From Lewinellaceae bacterium (GTDB lineage: Bacteria; Bacteroidota; Bacteroidia; Chitinophagales; Saprospiraceae): 64,000 nucleotides of DNA. Where the stretch lies: positions 434,001 through 498,000 of the forward strand of contig JACJYI010000002.1 in the NCBI GenBank assembly GCA_020636225.1, given 5' to 3'. Under the pieces are notes generated by a model. That model did no database searches. It was not told the origin of the DNA and saw only the letters and a list, made by a program, of their open reading frames with translations. Made by a program: the position numbers and the translations under genes. This document shows, piece by piece, positions 61,511 through 64,000 of the stretch. Numbering within the stretch: position 1 is the stretch's first letter; each line of letters begins with the position of its first letter.

Positions 61511-62455
61511 TCAGGAATGATTGGACTGTACCTTTTTCGGAGGAAAGATCTCGGCCATCATGCAGCGGGCACTGCCGCCGCCGATCCGTTCGATCGTCCA
61601 GAGGGGAATGGCCAGTACCTGAGCCCTCGCCTCCAGTCTCTCCAGTTGGTCTGCATGCAGTGCCTGTCGAGCCTGCTCGGACATGACCAGTATGGGATCC
61701 CCATTCTTATTCAGCACCTGCAGCATATTCCCGGCAAACTGATTGACCTGGTCCAGTGAGATCTCCACGATCGCCTTGCCCGTGGACTGGAGAGTGTCCG
61801 TGACCAGTTGGCGGTCCTTCGGATCCGGGATGGACTCCAGGCAAATGACCGCATAGTCATTGCCCAGGGCCATCATCACATTGGTATGATAGATCTCCTT
61901 GCCCTGGCTGTCCACTGATCGAAAGGCGATCGGCCTGTAACCGGTCTGACGGCACCATTCCTCCAACACCTGGCGATCCGTTCTCGGACTCAGACAGGCA
62001 TAGACCACCCGATTGGGGCGATCGAGGATCATGCTGCCAGTTCCCTCCAGAAAGGGCCCATCCGGATAGTCTTTTTCGAAGGCCAGGCGGGAGGAAAACC
62101 CGTATACAGACATCAGTTGGTCAACGATATCTTCCCTGACCTCCTGTCGCCTGGCGTTGGCCTGCATCGGATAGGTAATGATTTTGCCATCGTCATGCAA
62201 GGTGATCCAATTGTTGGGAAAGACGGCATCAGGTTTCAGGGGCGAAGGTGTATCCTCCACCACCAGTACCTGCACTCCAGCCTCGGTCAGCCGCGCCACC
62301 ATTTGATCAAATTCTTGCTGTGCCCTGGAGGCAATATCCTTGGCTCCCGACTGATCGTCCTGTTGCTGAAAGGCATTGCTCTCAGCGGTTTCCGGATTGA
62401 AACCGAATTGGTATGGACGGATCATCAGGATCAAATGGGTACTCAATGCGGACAT
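61511..62455 (-). CDS. ctlX: CtlX-type arginine deiminase-superfamily hydrolase
   Basis: 314 residues from the ATG at 62455; a GTG at 62482 would add nine residues. Pentein-fold enzyme family linked to citrulline use. Visible: LMIRPYQFGFNPETAESNAF at the start, PDAVFPNNWITLH with the substrate-binding Asp/Asn, EIYHTNVMMALG with the catalytic His, and the nucleophilic cysteine in RIGGGSARCMMAEIF. No arginine or citrulline genes neighbour it, so the substrate is inferred from the family. It lies between the LTD gene and a queuosine-precursor transporter on the same strand. Confidence 0.85.
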   Translation of the reverse strand: MSALSTHLILMIRPYQFGFNPETAESNAFQQQDDQSGAKDIASRAQQEFDQMVARLTEAGVQVLVVEDTPSPLKPDAVFPNNWITLHDDGKIITYPMQANARRQEVREDIVDQLMSVYGFSSRLAFEKDYPDGPFLEGTGSMILDRPNRVVYACLSPRTDRQVLEEWCRQTGYRPIAFRSVDSQGKEIYHTNVMMALGNDYAVICLESIPDPKDRQLVTDTLQSTGKAIVEISLDQVNQFAGNMLQVLNKNGDPILVMSEQARQALHADQLERLEARAQVLAIPLWTIERIGGGSARCMMAEIFPPKKVQSNHS

Positions 62456-62541
62456 ATTAAAATTATTTTGTTCTGAATGCACAAATTGGAACAGTGTTTG
62501 AAATAGAGAGAACAGGTTTTTGATGTACTATGAGAAGGCGG

Positions 62542-62574
62542 ACTTAAGGCTGACCCAACCGGGTCGGCCTAAGT
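62542..62574. terminator. Imperfect hairpin between the transporter and ctlX genes
   Basis: ACTTAAGGCTGACCC pairs with GGGTCGGCCTAAGT apart from one bulge and a G-T pair; loop AACC. It lies just past the transporter stop at 62579, but the T-rich tail is on the plus-strand side, so its role as terminator for the minus-strand gene is uncertain. Confidence 0.45.
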
Positions 62575-62578
62575 TCTT

Positions 62579-63388
62579 TTAACCCTTCTGCATGGCGGTA
62601 TTCTTCAGTTCTTCCGCCAATTCCTTCCCCAGGAAACCGTCAATGACATCATGTGCGAGATAGAGCAAGGGCGTCATTGCGACGGCGGCAGCAAATTTAT
62701 AGATATAGTTGACGACCCCGATGGCCAATACCAGTCGAAAATCCCAGCCGGCCCCGATATAGAAGGCCACGAACAACACGACAAAACTGTCAATGAACTG
62801 ACTGATCAGGGTCGAGCCGGTGGCTCGAAGCCAGATCCATTTCTCACCTGTTTGTTCCTTGATCCAGTGAAAGGTGAATACATCGATCAGCTGACCGAGC
62901 AGGAATGCGATCAATGAACCAACGATGATCCAGAGTCCCTGTCCAAAGACCAGCCGGAAAGCTGCATTGTAATTCCCCACTTCCGACCGCATTAGGTCCT
63001 GTTGTTCGATCGGCCAGTCGGGCTGAATATGGGAGGTTGGCCAGAAATCGGCTGGTGGCAGGCGGATACCGAACGAGAACATCAGAAAAGCATACAGGAT
63101 CATACCGGCAGCCAGGTAGGACAAGAGTCGAACTCCTTTTCGTCCGAAATACTCATTGATGATGTCAGTCATGATAAAGACCACCGGCCAGAGAAGCACT
63201 CCGGTCGTGAGGTTGAAGGACAATCCTTCTTGTCCAAATAAACTCCATTGCAATGGTTGAAACCCGAAAGTTCGTTCCAGGGAAAAGATCTTGACACCAA
63301 TGAATTCAGCGATCAGGGCATTGGCCAGGAAGAAGCTCCCCAGGATAAGAAACAGCCGTGCGGCTTTATTATTGACCAGGTACATCAT
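62579..63388 (-). CDS. yhhQ: Queuosine precursor transporter (YhhQ/VUT family)
   Basis: 269 residues with six to eight membrane helices. The family core is LWPVVFIMTDIINEYFGRKG, and ATGSTLISQFIDSFVVLFVA and GVVNYIYKFAAAVAMTPLLY are the other conserved blocks. Imports 7-cyano- or 7-aminomethyl-7-deazaguanine for queuosine in tRNA. The ATG at 63388 or the adjacent one at 63385 starts the protein. It is divergent from the Hsp70 gene. No queuosine synthesis genes are in the window, consistent with a salvage role, though these may lie elsewhere. Confidence 0.9.
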   Translation of the reverse strand: MMYLVNNKAARLFLILGSFFLANALIAEFIGVKIFSLERTFGFQPLQWSLFGQEGLSFNLTTGVLLWPVVFIMTDIINEYFGRKGVRLLSYLAAGMILYAFLMFSFGIRLPPADFWPTSHIQPDWPIEQQDLMRSEVGNYNAAFRLVFGQGLWIIVGSLIAFLLGQLIDVFTFHWIKEQTGEKWIWLRATGSTLISQFIDSFVVLFVAFYIGAGWDFRLVLAIGVVNYIYKFAAAVAMTPLLYLAHDVIDGFLGKELAEELKNTAMQKG

Positions 63389-63458
63389 CGAAGTCGAATA
63401 AACAATTGAACTTTGCGGCTGTTGGGCAAGCGTAAGCTCTAAGGAATTTCAACAGATT

Positions 63459-64000
63459 ATGGCCAAGATAGCGATCGACCTGAAATCGGGTAGCATAAAG
63501 AAGGAGGACAATCTGATCATCGGTATCGATCTGGGGACAACCAACAGTCTGGTCGCCCATATTGTCGATGGCGAACCAGTGATCGTTCGAGATCCGGCTG
63601 GCAAAACTGGCCTCGTGCCATCGATCATCCACTTTGCCCTGGATGGAAGCATTCAAGTGGGAAATGATGCCAGGGAGCATTTGGTGGATGAGCCAGGACG
63701 AACCATCTTTTCGGTCAAGCGACTGATGGGGAAATCGTACAATGATATTGCGGCGTTTGAACATCAGTTCGGGTATCAGATCCTCAATGATGATCAGGAC
63801 CGTCTGGTCAAGGTGCGGGTAGATGATTCCTTCTACACTCCGATCGAGCTGTCCGCCCACATTCTTCGTGCGCTCAAGGAACGAGTTGAGCAGTCCCTGG
63901 CAAAGTCGGTGGAGAAAGCGGTGATCACGGTACCGGCCTACTTCAACGATGCACAACGCCAGGCTACCCGGGATGCCGGGCGCCTGGCTGGATTGGATGT
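63459..64000 (+). CDS. Hsp70 chaperone, HscA/DnaK-like (5' part, cut by window edge)
   Basis: 180 residues visible, the N-terminal part of the nucleotide-binding domain. After an unusual lead of about 18 residues (LKSGSIKKEDN) the Hsp70 signature IIGIDLGTTNSLVAHI appears, then SVKRLMGKSY and VITVPAYFNDAQRQATRDAG. The extended N-terminus and the RDPAGKTGLVPSIIHF segment fit the HscA-like paralogue involved in Fe-S cluster assembly better than canonical DnaK, but the C-terminal domain needed to decide is outside the window. A weak -7-like GAACTTTG lies upstream. Confidence 0.85.
   Translation, partial: MAKIAIDLKSGSIKKEDNLIIGIDLGTTNSLVAHIVDGEPVIVRDPAGKTGLVPSIIHFALDGSIQVGNDAREHLVDEPGRTIFSVKRLMGKSYNDIAAFEHQFGYQILNDDQDRLVKVRVDDSFYTPIELSAHILRALKERVEQSLAKSVEKAVITVPAYFNDAQRQATRDAGRLAGLD

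Noticed and set aside
1..64000. tRNA, rRNA, prophage, insertion sequence or CRISPR array
   Set aside because: Intergenic gaps were read through; no cloverleaf with a T-arm, no transposase, integrase or repeat-spacer pattern was found.

Overview
The window reads as a chromosomal segment of a Bacteroidota bacterium, most likely from the Saprospiria / Saprospiraceae side of the phylum. That lineage call is an inference from gene content, not a phylogeny. Evidence for the phylum: the -7 promoter element TAnnTTTG in front of many genes, sometimes with an upstream TTTG or TTG; few recognisable Shine-Dalgarno sequences; a PorT-type protein of the type IX secretion system (T9SS) next to ubiE; four very large secreted proteins with T9SS-type C-terminal sorting domains; and families typical of Bacteroidota (long NusB, DUF1599 plus BT_3928-type protein, bacillithiol proteins BshC and YtxJ, standalone MnmD). 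Genes are densely packed on both strands with many ATGA or TGATG junctions. I saw no rRNA, tRNA, IS element, prophage or CRISPR array.

Layout. 0-9 kb: 5' part of ribD, accD, then bshC divergent from a selU-selD pair (bacillithiol synthesis and tRNA selenation), a small outer-membrane barrel, and an engB / acyltransferase / exonuclease cluster. 9-18 kb: an NTP pyrophosphohydrolase, an exported TPR protein, gyrA, ubiE overlapping porT, acpH, ychF, an RluE-type pseudouridine synthase and pdhB. 18-28 kb: a 52-residue lipoprotein followed by ytxJ and mnmD, a dicarboxylate/amino-acid symporter, a BNR-repeat T9SS cargo protein, a GNAT, an HMG-CoA lyase, a 70-residue membrane protein, coaD and pruA. 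28-42 kb: a dockerin-like T9SS cargo protein, a 474-residue orphan, and on the minus strand smc, trmH-type methyltransferase, an aldehyde dehydrogenase, a periplasmic-binding-fold lipoprotein, guaA and an OmpA protein with six calcium-binding type 3 repeats. 42-51 kb: nusB, a DoxX-like membrane protein, a tandem DUF1599 protein, an EamA-like permease, a YigZ protein, coaE and a SprB-repeat adhesin. 51-64 kb: photolyase, a TPR lipoprotein, HtrA, a three-gene Fe-S electron-transfer operon, a phosphoribosyltransferase, a lamin-tail-domain cargo protein, CtlX-type hydrolase, a queuosine-precursor transporter and the start of an Hsp70.

How genes work together. Several products converge on the wobble uridine of tRNA: MnmD makes the 5-methylaminomethyl group, SelU swaps 2-thio for 2-seleno, and SelD supplies selenophosphate. 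BshC makes bacillithiol and YtxJ is a bacilliredoxin-like partner. CoaD and CoaE are the last two steps of coenzyme A synthesis. PorT, the four sorting-domain proteins and the SprB repeats point to T9SS-dependent surface adhesion or gliding.

Most of the window is housekeeping. The parts most worth a second look are: start codons placed only 4-6 nt after a perfect -7 element (selU, smc, guaA, DUF1599 gene), implying leaderless mRNAs; a perfect dyad between bshC and selU; a 25-of-26 bp inverted repeat between two convergent genes; a candidate small structured RNA at about 51296-51425; a three-copy cysteine-rich module in the adhesin; and the tandem-repeat DUF1599 protein coupled to a DoxX-like membrane protein.
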